From the NCBI GenBank assembly GCA_014885115.2, contig WKLE02004639.1:1-27035 (forward strand): a stretch of DNA of 27,035 nt. Direction: 5' to 3'. A program made the position numbers and the translations under genes. Below are positions 1-13,400 of this stretch, one piece after another. Origin of the DNA: Asterionellopsis glacialis (lineage: Eukaryota > Bacillariophyta > Plagiogrammaphyceae > Rhaphoneidales > Asterionellopsidaceae). Below the pieces are notes generated by a model. It did not search any database and had not been told where the DNA came from. It saw only the letters and a list, made by a program, of their open reading frames with translations. Within the stretch, counting starts at the first letter, position 1; each line of letters begins with the position of its first letter.

Positions 1-1100
1 AGTATGTACTAGGCTCTACGCAAGATTCACGAAGCTAGTAATAACTCCGTGGAAAATTATCGATTAACGGAGGAAGTATACACATGTTACTTTCCAAAAG
101 TTTCCTACAGACCACAGGCACCAATAAGAAAACCCCTACCAGGTACAGTTCCAGTTATTTTTTCATTGACATGGCAGTAAATATTTCTTAACGTAACATG
201 CTGAAAAATTTTTATCTCAATGAAGTTCTTTGACTTTTGCTTTTATAGACTGTGCTACTGTACAGTTGTAGTATATAAATCGATGGTGAGATTTTTACTT
301 ATCATCTGGTCAATTTTGTTTACAATACCAGCCTACTAACTATCCTTGTTATTCTCTATAAGACCTGTTGCCACGAAAAACGTACCCCTCATCAGACCCC
401 GATTTCCCGCCAAGATCCAACAATCTACTTCTGGCCAAAGAAAATTTTACTCTATTATGCTACTAAGCATTATACAGAACACAGCTACTATTAGGACCTA
501 CTTACCTTATATAGTTGTTCGTGTACATTGTAACTTGTATATTCTTGTCAGACTATCAGATATTACTGTATATATGTTAAATGTTCCTTTGTACTATTAG
601 TCTCTAGGTCTACCAGGTCGCATAGAAAGTATTAATATTTTAGTATATTATTATTGTTATATGCATTATGCTTACCGTACCATGTATTATACTTCTAAAG
701 AGCTCCATTCTACGGTACCAGGTATCTTCGCATCTCTTCAGGATCCCTCAGAATTTTTGCGTGTCGCATCAGTAGTCCTAGAGCATACCAGGTAGGAAAG
801 CTGGTACCGGTACCTGTGGTACTACCGGCAGGTCCTTCTGACTGTACCTGGTACCTGTAGGACCTACTAGTTGCAGTGGTGCTGGTAACCCAAACTCGAA
901 GCTGAGTGCTGCTGTGTTTCTATTCTAAGGAGATTGCCATTGATGGTTCCAATCGTCCATCGAAAGCAGTACTCAACACATTGAATACTGTTTAAAACGA
1001 AAACTTCGAACGCGGCTTCTATCGTTCTCTTCAAGGCTTTCGACTATTTGATAGTTTGAAAAAAAAGCATTCGAAAGAGCACGTTGCTCCACGATACGAG
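1..1100. other. Upstream non-coding region with motif cluster
   Basis: I see no supportable gene here. Short open frames exist, but none resembles a known protein. The sequence is AT-rich. It contains TACCAGG-family words at 137-146 and about 714-723, a perfect 12-bp palindrome GGTACCGGTACC at 803-814, and further copies around 845-870, including a TAGGACCTA word. The right end (roughly 900-1100) is probably promoter and 5' leader of the HECT ligase gene. No TATA box or initiator could be assigned with confidence. Confidence 0.6.
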
Positions 1101-1250
1101 GTAAGGTGCTTCGGATGGGTCGGATTTTGGGATGCGCCAAATATTAAATCCCTTATTGAAGTTCGATTTTGTATTCTATACTCCTATTATTTGGAATATT
1201 TTTTCTATTTATTTTGGAATTTAACTTATTTTTATAATTTTTCACTTCAG
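1101..1250 (+). other. Probable 5'UTR intron of the HECT ligase gene
   Basis: A strong donor (GAG|GTAAGG) at 1101 pairs with an acceptor at 1250 (TTTTTCACTTCAG) preceded by a long T/A-rich stretch, giving a 150-nt intron. An in-frame TAA at 1385-1387 lies just upstream of the ATG at 1406, so the exon after this intron is untranslated in the ligase frame. This fits a spliced 5' leader. It rests on splice signals only. Confidence 0.5.
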
Positions 1251-1405
1251 TTGACGCCTGCACTGTGTCCCACACAACGCAAAGAGTAAAGATATCTGCA
1301 TGCATCGTTAACCACATACCAGTCGAGTTTTGGATAGACAAGACCGCAAAACTTCAAAACTAGTCTAGTTGTGCTCGGTGCTGATAACAACTTTACACCA
1401 CAGCC

Positions 1406-4400
1406 ATGGCACCTGTTACTGGAACACCAATTGGGGTTACCGCACAAATCATTGATGATCCAAAACTCATCAGGCTTCAAAATATCTTGAATAGCTTTGA
1501 AATTAACACCTCTTGGAAACAATCATCGCCGTCGTCGCCATCGTCTATTCACACGACTGCAACTACCGGACCTGCGCACCCACCGTTAGACATTGATTCG
1601 CTTGTGGCACAGCTCAACAAATTTCAAACGTGGCGTTTTGAAGAGCAGGTAAGTTCTATGAATCAATCGTCGTGCTTCCTTCGTCAGAGGCCTTCCATTT
1701 GATGCTTTTGCCCTCACCATATTTGACGTTGTCCACCCCTTGTTTTCAAATAGGCCGATCTTTGCGAATGGATCCATCCTCTAAATGTAATCGATGCAGC
1801 GCTTTCTTATTTGATGAAAAAACATCCTTCAGTGCTCCTAATCGCACCACTAGGGAGAAAGCAAGACCAAGAGTCAACGCGGCCTTCTAGTGAAAGTGTG
1901 TCGCCGTCCAGTTGTGAATTTGCCGAATCACTCCAAGCTGTTTCATCGGTACCAGCTTCAGTCTACTCCTCTCTCTGTACCCTGCTACGTTTTCTATCCA
2001 ATCTTCTTCAAAATTCAATCAATAAGTCTTCCTTCAATTCCTCAGATGAATTGGTTGATTTGCTAGCTGCGGCGGACGATCAGGTGGCGGCAACTGCTCT
2101 AGAAGCACTATGCAATCTTGCTACACCTCCGTCTCTTCATAAACAACAGGCACCAGAAGTACACCAGCACGTAACAGCACTTCACAACTCAAAATCAAAT
2201 GCACACAAACGACTTCTAGCATTAGCAAGGGGATGGGGTTCAAGAGGCTCTGGATTGGGTCTTTTCAGTTGTGTTACAGCAGATGATTCTGAACAGGGAC
2301 AGGGGACTCTTCCGATGGAAGCAGGCGAACTCACCTTTGAATTCTTTGCATCATCATCGTCGTCGTCGTCTTCAGACTCAGAAACAAATAATGTTACGGC
2401 TAATGTCGAAAGCGAAAGAGTGGAGCAAAACGATTCTGACCGGTCCCGCCTAGTTAGAATACATCTCTCCACGCAAGACATAGTAGACAGTCCGCTTCAT
2501 ACGGTTGAAAGTAGTAAGCAAAAGCGAAGGCGAACTGAAACTATAACCGGGAGAACAGGTCGAGGGGGAATGGAAACAAAGTCTACCGCGGAATTGTTCT
2601 TTCGCTGCTTAGAACAAGTGGGAGGCCGCCAATCAATACCGGAAGACAGACTATTTGCACTTTTAGCTGACATTCGTTTGGCAAAGGGTTTTCATTCACA
2701 TAATTCAAGAGTTCGTGCTGTGGAATCCAGGTTGCGAGCATTGATTACAATTTTGCATGCCCATCCATCGCAAGATGTCATGACTGGTTACTTTCACGCT
2801 CAACCAGAGTTATGTATTGAGCTCATTGACTTGCTGCGCCCGACTGTATCATCGGCATCTGTGTCGTCATCAACAGTCAAACAACAACAGCGAAATGATG
2901 GCAATACATCTTCCAACCTAGCTGGAGATATCGCGGCAATGGCAACGCTTGCGAATTCTCCATCTGTTCCGTATTCAGTTAGAACTCTTTCTCTCGAAGC
3001 ACTTACTGGACTTGTTGCCAGGAGAGACGGTGCAGGTAGCGGAGGATCACGTCAGTCGAATGTCTTGAACGAGCTTGGTGTTGCCAAGGGGCAGTACTTG
3101 GGTCCACTTCCGACATTGATACGTTATTCGTTGGCATCATTGAGTTCTTTCTTGGCGAGTGCAGCTAGAGAGGTGTCATTAAAGTCAACGGAAAAATCGG
3201 TGCCTCAAATAAAGGATGAAACGTCAATAGCGCTTGACGTTGGTTTGGCATTTGTAGAAGCTACCAAACCTCCAGCACTCTCGCAGCGAATACAACTCGA
3301 AAGAGCATTAGAATTTATCGATTCTGTACTTACACTTACTTCAGCTGTTGTATCAGCACCATCTGGTACTGCAGCGCTTACAGACTGTGGACTGATCCCC
3401 GCACTACTGAGCACAGTTTCAGTGGACTCATCTTTTGCATTTTACCATGGAGAAATCTCGTCAGATCACGATGATTTTCGCTCCAACTCACTCATGCGAT
3501 TTATTACGGCACAATCTATCCAAATTATCGAAGGTGCAATTGTTACGCATAATAATGCTCTTTCTGCTTTTCATGAATTAAAGGGTGTACATGTTCTGAT
3601 AAAGCGACTGAACGATGAAATTGTTGAAATAAAACACAATCGAAAGTCTAGTAAAGTAGGCGGTTCTCCTACTGATGATGCTATGGATTGCGAACCGGCA
3701 ACAAACGAGTCATCTAGAAATCGACAGCTCTGCTCATCACGACGTGTTCTGTTGTTTAGTATTGTAAATTGTCTTACTGTTGTATTTCATCAAGAATCAA
3801 CTTCATCCTCATCCTTGACACCGTCAGGAGGGTCGCAACTCAGGAAACCAGAGCTCAGCGACGCACTTATGGAGATAATGGAAAATGTTGATTCGTATGG
3901 AGGTGTTCTTGTTGCTCTGACAGCTTCTCTTCTGTCAGATGTCATGAATAGTGATCCTCATGTTGTTCATCATGTCCATAAATCAGGGCTTGGAAATTCT
4001 TTTTTGAAAATGTTAATGGGGAATAATTCTGAAAGAGAAATGGCTCAAAGCATAGTGAGTCCTATACTTCCTGCTGTACCAGAACTGATTATGGCTATTC
4101 CAAACGTTATTGCAGCACTATCTCTGACTGAAGATGGCTCCAAAGAGATCCTTAAAGCTAATCCTTTTCCCGCGTTACTGGCGGTCTTCTACCATCCGAA
4201 GTACTCAATGCCAAATAGTAGTTGCCTGTTGAATGAGCTGACTGCAATTGTGGGCACGGGATTAGATGAGATTATGCGCCACGTTCCAATTTTAAGACCG
4301 CAAGTCATGAAGGCACTTGTGAATGCAATGCGTCGAGTGGTTGAAATTGGCCAGGAGCTTGTAGCCAAAGAAGAAACGAGAGCCGAAGGTTTAGAGAATG

Positions 4401-7400
4401 ATCGAACGTGTCTCATGCAGTACGCTTTGAATTTTGGACAAATGCTAGAACAGATACTTCACAATGAAGACCATAGCGACCCATTCGTTGAGGCAGGTGG
4501 ACTGGAAACCATTCTTGACTTGTTCCCGTTGCTTTTACCATCTCACACAAGTTTCTTGACACATATTAGCTGTTTGAGCTGCACATCAGTGTGCACTTTG
4601 AGTCACTCAACAACAGAAGACTCTTTAACTGTTGCTTTTAAAAGTATAGCATTGCACTGTGACACCGAGAAAATGTTAGAAAAAATGATCCATTCATTAG
4701 ACAGAAAATTGGATGAACTCGAAAGGAGCCAGGTAGAGGTAAAAGAAGCCTTCAATTCGCCGAGTCTAAGCGATAAGTTGTACGCCGGCGGTGTCCTTGA
4801 AGGACTGCCTCGTTTCCCGGTGTATGACATCGAGCAAACTCCAGAATTTCTGAAGCAAGCCGATACGCTGTCACGATACTTAAGAAATTCTGTAACAGTA
4901 CAATGGCTTACAAATCTGTTATCGGGAGCAATCCGTGCTGGATGTCAACGCGGCCAGGACGGAGGCTCTGGGTGGGGTCGAACAGAAAGAGAATGGAAAA
5001 AACTCTTGTCAAGCGCGAAATTCGAAAACATTGTCGACAAACTCTCAATGTTCCACCAGTCTGCTTTAATGGAGTCGTGTCGAATTCGAACGGAAAAAGA
5101 TTTCGACGTTCGCGAGAAAAATCGTTTGGCTCGGGCTGGACCAAACTCCGCGAAAGTTCTTTTCAAATTACGTATTGTTTGTCAGGAAGGAGCTGTTGTG
5201 CGAGATGGTATTGAAATAGATTCCTGCGTAAGCGTTGGAAAAATGGAGATGGGAGAAATTGTCGAAGCATATGATCGATGCGTGAATTCTTCCGGTGTTT
5301 TGCGATACCGCACAAAGCGAGGTTGGGTGTCTGAGCTGACTCGAGGTCACGGTCGTGAGCCAATCGCAGAGGTAATACAAGTCTGGAAAAGTGACGGCGA
5401 TACAGATTCAATTCCGATTGGCAATACGAACAAGAGAATTGAGTGCAGGATTCCGGATCTATGCAGCGTTGGCGCTTCAGTTTTGGCTCGGCTACAGAAC
5501 AGCTATTCTGAACTCTTCTCTTCTCTGAGCCGACTTGTCATTCAGGGGGTTCGGTCGCTTCCTGTGCGGTCATTAACAGTGACTCAAGGCAGCATAGGAG
5601 CGCACGTTGTGAGTTCGATTCGAATGATGACCTCCAACATCGAAAGAGGTTTCAATCAAGAACCAATAAGGAGTATGGTGTTGGCACCAAGTCCCGGGGA
5701 TTCTTCGGAGCATCAGAGGTTTTCCATCTCTGAGGAAGGTGCAGCTATGTACCTTGGATGTATATTCAGTCATCTCCATTCTTGCCTGTTTGAAGAAAGA
5801 AGAGAACGACGCATGATCAATGTGCCAATAGTTCTTTTTCTTATGCAGTCAGACTGTATGAATTATTCTTTGGGGGGTGCTGAGAAAAAGGATAGAGAGG
5901 AAACTGTTCGTTTCTTTTCAGCTCTCTCTTTTGTATTCAAACGAGGCCTCGCTGACATGGCTGAAAGAAGTTGCATCGCAAATACTCAAGTTGTAGAGGA
6001 TGCAGAGGAATCACGGTCGACATCACCTGTTCAGGCTATTGGCCGTTCGGTTGCTTCAAGTCTACCACCTTCGATCGCACTTCTTCGCCGCTTGATGTCC
6101 GGTTCAAACATTACTAGCTCACCACTTACATCAATTTTGAGCCGCTTCAAAGGAAAAGATCTGGAAACAGTGCTGGGCGATGCTAGCTTTTCTGCAGTTC
6201 GTTCAGTCGAGAAAAAGAACACAAAAATTGAAGACGTAGCATTTCACCCAGAACGTTGTGTTGGGTCATTTCACTGTAAGATTGCGGAAGAAATGCTTAA
6301 TGTTTGGACAGATAAGCATCTTGTGTACATTCCATCGCATATACTTCACCCATTGACGGCATTTGCGGGAGAGATAATATCGAGTCTAGAGGAAAATGTA
6401 AAAACAATTGCTAGATCAGGCGGTAGTTCTACCAGTGACAGATCTCAGGGGAATCAATACGACGTTTTTTCTAGGACAATGCGTCGCCAGCGTCTGATGG
6501 CTGGACAAGACGAGGACGTAAGCAGACCCCAACAAGCTCGATTACTCAGTGAAGAACACTTTGAAGCTAACGAGGAAACTCTTACGCGTTTAATTGACAT
6601 GGGCTTTAACCGTGATCATGCACTGTTTGCAATGGAAAGCACGGAATCAAACCGTCTAGAAGTTGCTATGGAGTATGCTTTGGCTCACCCGCCACCAAGT
6701 GCTGAAGCTATAGAGAGGCGTCGAGCAGCGCGGGAAGCCAGGCAACGGCAAGCAGAGGAGAATCGAGCGCAAAACGAAGGGGGAGATACAAATGAATCAC
6801 AGACCGAAAATCAGGGTGAATCCAACGCTAGGGCTGTTAACCAGGATTCTTTAGGCTCTGCTAATAACGCTGACGAAGGCGGGAGAACCAGTGAGTCGAT
6901 GGATATTGATATGAAATCATCGGCAGAAAAATCGGAAAAAGAAAGAGAGGATAAGAAGCAAGATGAAGATGACATCGATCGGCGATTTGCAGTTAGATTA
7001 GAATCTTGTCTGCGTTCGTGGGTGGAACAAACTTCTGCAGTGTCATTGAATCTTCTTTCCGGTGCAGCGAACACAAATGTCGCCGAGCTTGTACCTCGAC
7101 GTGTTGACAACGGAAAAGGAGAAGGTGACGGTGAAATAGAGGCACTCACTGTAGTCATTTCCTCTTTTCTGCTAGATTTATGCCAACGGTATCCATCTGA
7201 TCGGAGCTCAATCATTGAGCAGCTGCTGAAACGGTTGGGATCACAGTTGCACGAAGTACAGGATGGAGCGACAGCAGAATGGAGGGTGATTGACGGTCAT
7301 GAGAATAGTGCTGCTGCTCTTTGTCATGCAGCTGTTCTTTTCATGCGTGCGCTACCTAAATCACGGATTGCAGTTCTGGAGCATGGTTTAGTTAGTCGCT

Positions 7401-10400
7401 TGGTATCATGTGTTCAATCGTTTATCGGCGGAAATCTTAAGAAGTCAGCTGATGCCGCGGGAGGAAATTTTTCGGGTTGGCCAATGTGGCTTGCTCCGGC
7501 CCTTTTGTTGCTTGATGTCATGGCTCAACCGATGGCAGCCTTTACTGATAACGAGCAGCTGAATGAAGCCGAAGAGAAAAGTGAGCTGCAACAGGTGCGC
7601 GATGAACACAAAAAACAGGCAACAGCACTGTCCGATGCTGCTCAACTCATTTTCTCTACAATTGGCAACAAGAAATCAGGAGAACAGACCAGCGCGCAGA
7701 AGGAAAGATCTGATAAGGGGATAAAAAGCGACGGAGGCAAAGACAAGGAGTCAAACCAAATATCAGCTGACTCCAGCGAGAAAAAGCCAATTGACACCGA
7801 AAGCAAAATAGCGCCAGACTTTTCTGCGGTGCCTCCTTACTTTCCACTGATACCGAATGATGCTTCCGAAAAGTGTTTGTTGATTTGTTTGACAATGCTA
7901 GGCAAAAGTCGAAAAGTAGACTCAAGCAAATCATTCCCACCCCCAGGCATTGTGCAAGCCCTTCTTCTTCTTCTCTCTCGTGTAATTCGAACACCGAAGA
8001 TGGCATCGCGCTGTCTTCGTATGGGCGCAGCAGAACTCATCGTCTCCCTGCCCAAGACTTGTAGATTTGCAGGCCATACTGGTATTGTTACAGTTATCCT
8101 GAGGCGATTACTTGAAGACGAGTCGACCTTACAGGCTTCAATGGAGACAGAAATCAGAGGGACGGTATCGAAACTAATTCGAAAGCAAAGGAGAGGTTTC
8201 TCTCAAGACGATGAAAAACAAAGTGTACCTTGCCGTTCTTTCATGCAAGCTGTAACTCCTCTGATCTGTCGAGATCCTTTGACTTTTATTAAAGCTGCCG
8301 CGATGTCTTTGAGCTTGGAACCAGATCGGAACAACTCATCGAATGGTGAAGCTCGGGTAATACTTGTGTCCGCAGAACGGCGAGCTTCCTACGTTAGAGC
8401 ATTTGCTGACGGTTTATCAAAAAGTGTTTCTGCTGGGTCGGGAAATTCCCCTTCAAAGTCCGAAATACCAAAAAGTGGGAGTCAAAAGCGAGGGCGTTTA
8501 TCAAACGCTTCTGCAAAATCATCGAAAAGCAAGTCCCCCCATCGTTCCTCTCAGCATAGGCGTAGTCTAAATTCCAAGAAGAGTAAGAAAGAAAAGAATC
8601 ATTCGCAAAGCACAAGCAAAAAGTTCTCGTTAAATGGGACTCCAGTCAACCACATCACATCGTTGCTGGTCTCCAAGATGATGGCACTTTGCCACCAAAC
8701 AACATGTTCTGACGTTATCGATTTTGAGAAATACGGCGAGGACAGTTCGTTTATGTGGATAGCAGATGTTTTGAATGTGTTAGCGGACTTGATTTTGGCT
8801 GTTCCTGCTTGTGCTACTGCGATTCACAAGTATCGGCCTCTGAATACCAAAGAGCGTTCGTCGAAGGTATTTTCACTGGCAAAGCTGACTCATGCTTTGA
8901 CTGGCTGCCCTCAACCCCCGAAAACGGTTGTGAGTTTCTTACTTCACCACCTGCTTCCTCAAAACAGATGGGTCTCAAAAAAGGATCACAATTCCAGACT
9001 AAAACAAAACACAGACGATTCAGACGATACGTTGCAGCTCAGGAAAAGTTCATACATCAAGAGCAAGGTTTCTCAAAGTAGTGCAAGGTTATTGGTGGCG
9101 TTGGTCGCTCGCGCCGGTGAGGGAAGAAGGCGTGTTGTAGCAGACTTGGCCTTTGCACTTAGTGGCGGTCGCCTTGGCTTTCCGACCTCTTCTGGTTCGA
9201 TATCACCTGTAGATACAGTAGGGAGCAAGGAGAAAGAGTGCTATGCACTAAGAGCATGGGGAGAACTGAGCATCGGATTAGCTGCGCCTCGCAGTACTGG
9301 AATTAATCATGACAATACGTCCTCTCTCAGTTTTGAAATGGTCAAGTTAATGCTCGATTTTGGTATGGCACATGCTCTCATGTACGGAATCCAGAGAGTA
9401 GATCTGCAGAATCCAATGGCTCCAAGCATTTGCAGTTATCTTCTCTACCCGCTAGAAGTTTTCACAAGAGACAGCGTATGTGACAAAGTTCAAGGAATGG
9501 TAGACAAAGAGGCAGCGGATAAAAAGAAAGCGGGTAAACCTTTGGACTCGGAAGTGACCCCAAAAGGGACGAAGACGAATGATATTGCGGGCACTCCGAG
9601 AGGGTCTACTTCGCAACGCCGGGAAAGTGAAGCTGCTTTTGTTGAAGATGCCATGCTCGAGGATGGTTTCGATGCCGAGACCGCAGCAAGGAATTCCAGA
9701 GAAAGAATTGGTTACCATGATCCTGAATTATTCGATACAGAAGGCTCAGGAGTTTTAGGACAGCTAGGAGAGGACATAGTAGAATATGAAATGGAAACGG
9801 CCGATAGCGGAACAGAAAACGACGATGATATTGACATGGAGGAGGACGAGGAAATGGAAGAGGACGACGATTCGTCTGATGAGAGCGATGAAGAGATAAC
9901 AAGTGACGAGGAGTCAAATGAATCAGATGGGGATTCTAGCGATGATTCTGATGGTGATGACGAAGAAGAAGAATCCGAAGAAGAAGACGCTGACGGCATC
10001 GACATGAGCGATATCGACGATGATGACGAAGATGCGAACAACGAGACATTTGAAGATGAGGAGTTTTTCGAAGGCAACGATAACGAAGAAGAGGCTGAAG
10101 AGCCGATGGGTGAGGGTCAAGAACTTGAAGAGGGCTGGACTCGAATCGAGTCGGGTGGTATGGGTGGCATGCTAATGGGGAGTCGCCAAAATCCCAGACC
10201 TGGTGCTGGTGGAGGGGGGTCGGCAAGATCCAGAGGATTCATTGATATAGCAGAGGCAATGATTGGTACCCTACTACGTACAGGTGAAATTCAGGGTGAC
10301 GCTTTAGCTGAAATAGAAGATACTCTGGGCATAAGAATAATGTCTAATCGGAATGCTCCGGATCTTGGTGATGCAGACCAAGTTGATGGCTATTGGGCAC

Positions 10401-13400
10401 GACCTACGCCAGCAGGGCGTGGAAATGTCGGGGACAGGCAGAACAGGCTTGCACGTGCTGGAGATGGTGGCGTTGTAGGGACACTGCCACAGGTTTCGCA
10501 AAGAAACCCACCTGATATTGGATACTCGGCTTATGGTGGAGCTGGAGTCAGAGAAATCAGTTCTATGGAATACGTCTTTGGAGGACCATGCGTTGCTGGA
10601 GGAAGTCGCAACTACGATGTTGTCTCACCTCTTGGTGAAACTGAGTCAGACACACATCCCCAACCATCACAGCGTGATGCTCAACTCTTTCCAGGTGGTC
10701 CAGTTGCTTCCACCCACGCAGGAACTCGTCAATCACTCCACCCCCTTCTCGGCGGAGTTGATCTCCCTCCTGTTAATAGCTTGGTTTCTGATCTCCTTCC
10801 ACATGGAACCCGGGCAATTAGTAGAGGCCAAACAGGTCATCGTCGACCTGGAGACTGGAACGCAAGCCAAAACGGCGGTGGAGGCTATCTCGTGTCAACG
10901 TCGAGTGGGAACATCATAAGGTTGAATCGGGGTCAGATTAGTTCTCAGATGGGGGACGCAATTCCAGATCGATCAAGTGGAGGACTTGCAGGATGGACAG
11001 ACGATGGTTTACCATTCGATGGAACGGGAAGGGAGTTCAGTAACGCCTTTGGACAAGCTTTTGAAGAATCCTTATCACTTGGTCAACAGCAAAACGATGA
11101 AACAGATGCACTTGCCGACTCGTCATCGTCGCCGGTAACAGGAGACACTCAGCAAGCAAACATGGCTTCAGAAGCGCCTGCAGCGGATGAGAACGAGCCT
11201 GCCGCCGATGGAGCAAACGAGAATGTCAATGGCGGAACAAATACTTCAGACTCTGCCGAAGCCGCGGCAGATCCTTCTCAAGAACAGGTCGGCGCTTCGG
11301 AAGACGGACAGCCATCCACAACACGACAAAGCAACGCCCAAGATGCCTCTGAAGTATCTGGAACAATCAATGAAGGAGATGGAATGGCTTCATCGCTGGC
11401 AAGAGGGCTGCGTCTATCTCCCGGAAGCGACAGTGGACAACAAGATCAGGTGTCAACAGGGAACGTTCTCAACAACGAAACTATTTCACACGAAGCTAGA
11501 CCAAGAAGCGAAGAAGTTGCCCAAAGTGAGGCGCCCGAATCATCACAAAATGAGAATGATCATACACAACAAGGTGAAGACGTCCAGGAGTCCAATATGG
11601 AAGAGGTTATCGAGGGAGATGCGGATACTAGGACAAACGAAGCGGAGGCCGCTTCGGCCGACAATGATGAAGGGAACGAACCGAATGGAAATGGACTTGT
11701 CTGTCCTCCTGGAATGGACCTCGAAGTCTTCAATACCCTTCCACTGGAGTTGCAGCAAGAAGTAGTCGACCAACATAGGACTGCAAGCGAGGTAGCATCA
11801 CAGCTGGATTCAGCATCAGCTTTGGACCCGGAAGCTCTGGCGGCACTCCCCGAGGATATGCGACGTGAGGTAATTGCACAAGAGCAGCAAGAAAGGAGAT
11901 TGAGAGATCAAGCTCCAGCCGACCCATCAAATGCAGAGGAGATGGACAATGCAAACTTTGTCGCATCTCTATCACCTGAGCTCCGCGAAGAAATTCTTCT
12001 GACAGCTGATGATGCTTTTCTAAACAGTCTCCCTCCAAATATAATTGCTGAAGCGCAGGTGTTGCGCGAACGAGCGTCAGCCCAGAGTAGACGATTTCAC
12101 CAAGAGCCTCCTGCTGCAGGGGCGGTTGTTCGAGGTACGGGTTCTGTAGGAAATAATCGTTCTACAGAGGGGCAGCAGCGTGCTGCTCAAGGTAACACTG
12201 GCGAAAGTGGTTCAAGTGGTGCTCCTACTCGTAGAAAGCAGCGTATTGGCAAAATTCGTGTTGAATGCGATAGAAGTCAGATAACTTATTTGCCATCTGA
12301 TGGGCAACGGCAGTTGAGCCCTTTATTATCAACTTCAGAAGTGCAGATGTTAATTCGCCTGTTGTATCTCCTCTCCCCTGTGAGACCGGAAAGGCTTTTG
12401 CAGAAGGTATTCCAGAATCTTTGTTCGAACTCTCTTCTCAGAGGGGTTCTAACAAACGCTTTCATCGGCTTGCTGAATGATGACGGGAGTAGAGCTCTTG
12501 ATACGATTGCTACACTGAGGAAAGAGTATGGCAATGAAAGCGACTGGCGGAATAAGGTAGACGAGGAATTCTCCGCAGTCTCACGTAATTTTCCTCCTCC
12601 GATTTTGATTGGTACAGCGCCCGAGGTACTTTATTCTGAATCGATGAATCCCAATCTTGCTTTGCATATGTTTCGGCGCCGCCCTGGAAGTGTAGCAGCT
12701 GATTCAATGGCTGCTAATCTTCCTACCAGTGCCCGTGGATCATCTAGCGGTCAATTTACACCACCTGTTGTTGTCACCCGTATAATTGATGTTCTTGCAC
12801 ATTTATCAAAGAACTCACCGAAAGTGTGCCTTGGTGTCCTCGCAAGTGAAATTGGAACCGAGGAAACCGGCGGAATGGGTGTCACATGCTTTGACAAATT
12901 ACTCGACTTACTGAAGAAACCTCAATATTCGAAAAGTTCGTCAAACCTCGAGCAGCTTTTGAGTTTGGTGGAATCCTTCACCTCGCCATTATCCCATTTA
13001 CCGAGAGACGTTGAAGATGAAATTGAGGTTAGTCAAAGAGACATCGACGCTGCTACCCAAGCAGGCAAGGAATGGGTCGATGTCCCGCGCATAGCAGTGT
13101 CTCAGTCAAGGTTGCAACTGCTTTGTTCTGTTCTACGAATGGAAAGCTGTAGAGACACGGCATTCGTCAAGGTCAACACAATCGCAAGAAGATTGTGTAG
13201 GATTGAAGCAAACCGAGGATGCATTCTAGGCGAACTTGCTACTGTCGCTCAGGCGCTAGGGGCAGATGCAATCCGTGATCTCAGGTCTCTTAACATTCGC
13301 TTAAATGATGCCATCGCCCTACATGAGGTGAAGTCACCCTTTGGTGCAGCAGAGCATGAGGCTGGAGCGGAGAAGGACACAGGAGGACTCAATTTTGGAC

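Noticed and set aside
11187..11765. 192-codon plus-strand open frame inside the ligase gene
   Set aside because: It lies in another frame over the Ser/Glu-rich and UBM-like region of the ligase, has shadow-type composition, and no family resemblance.
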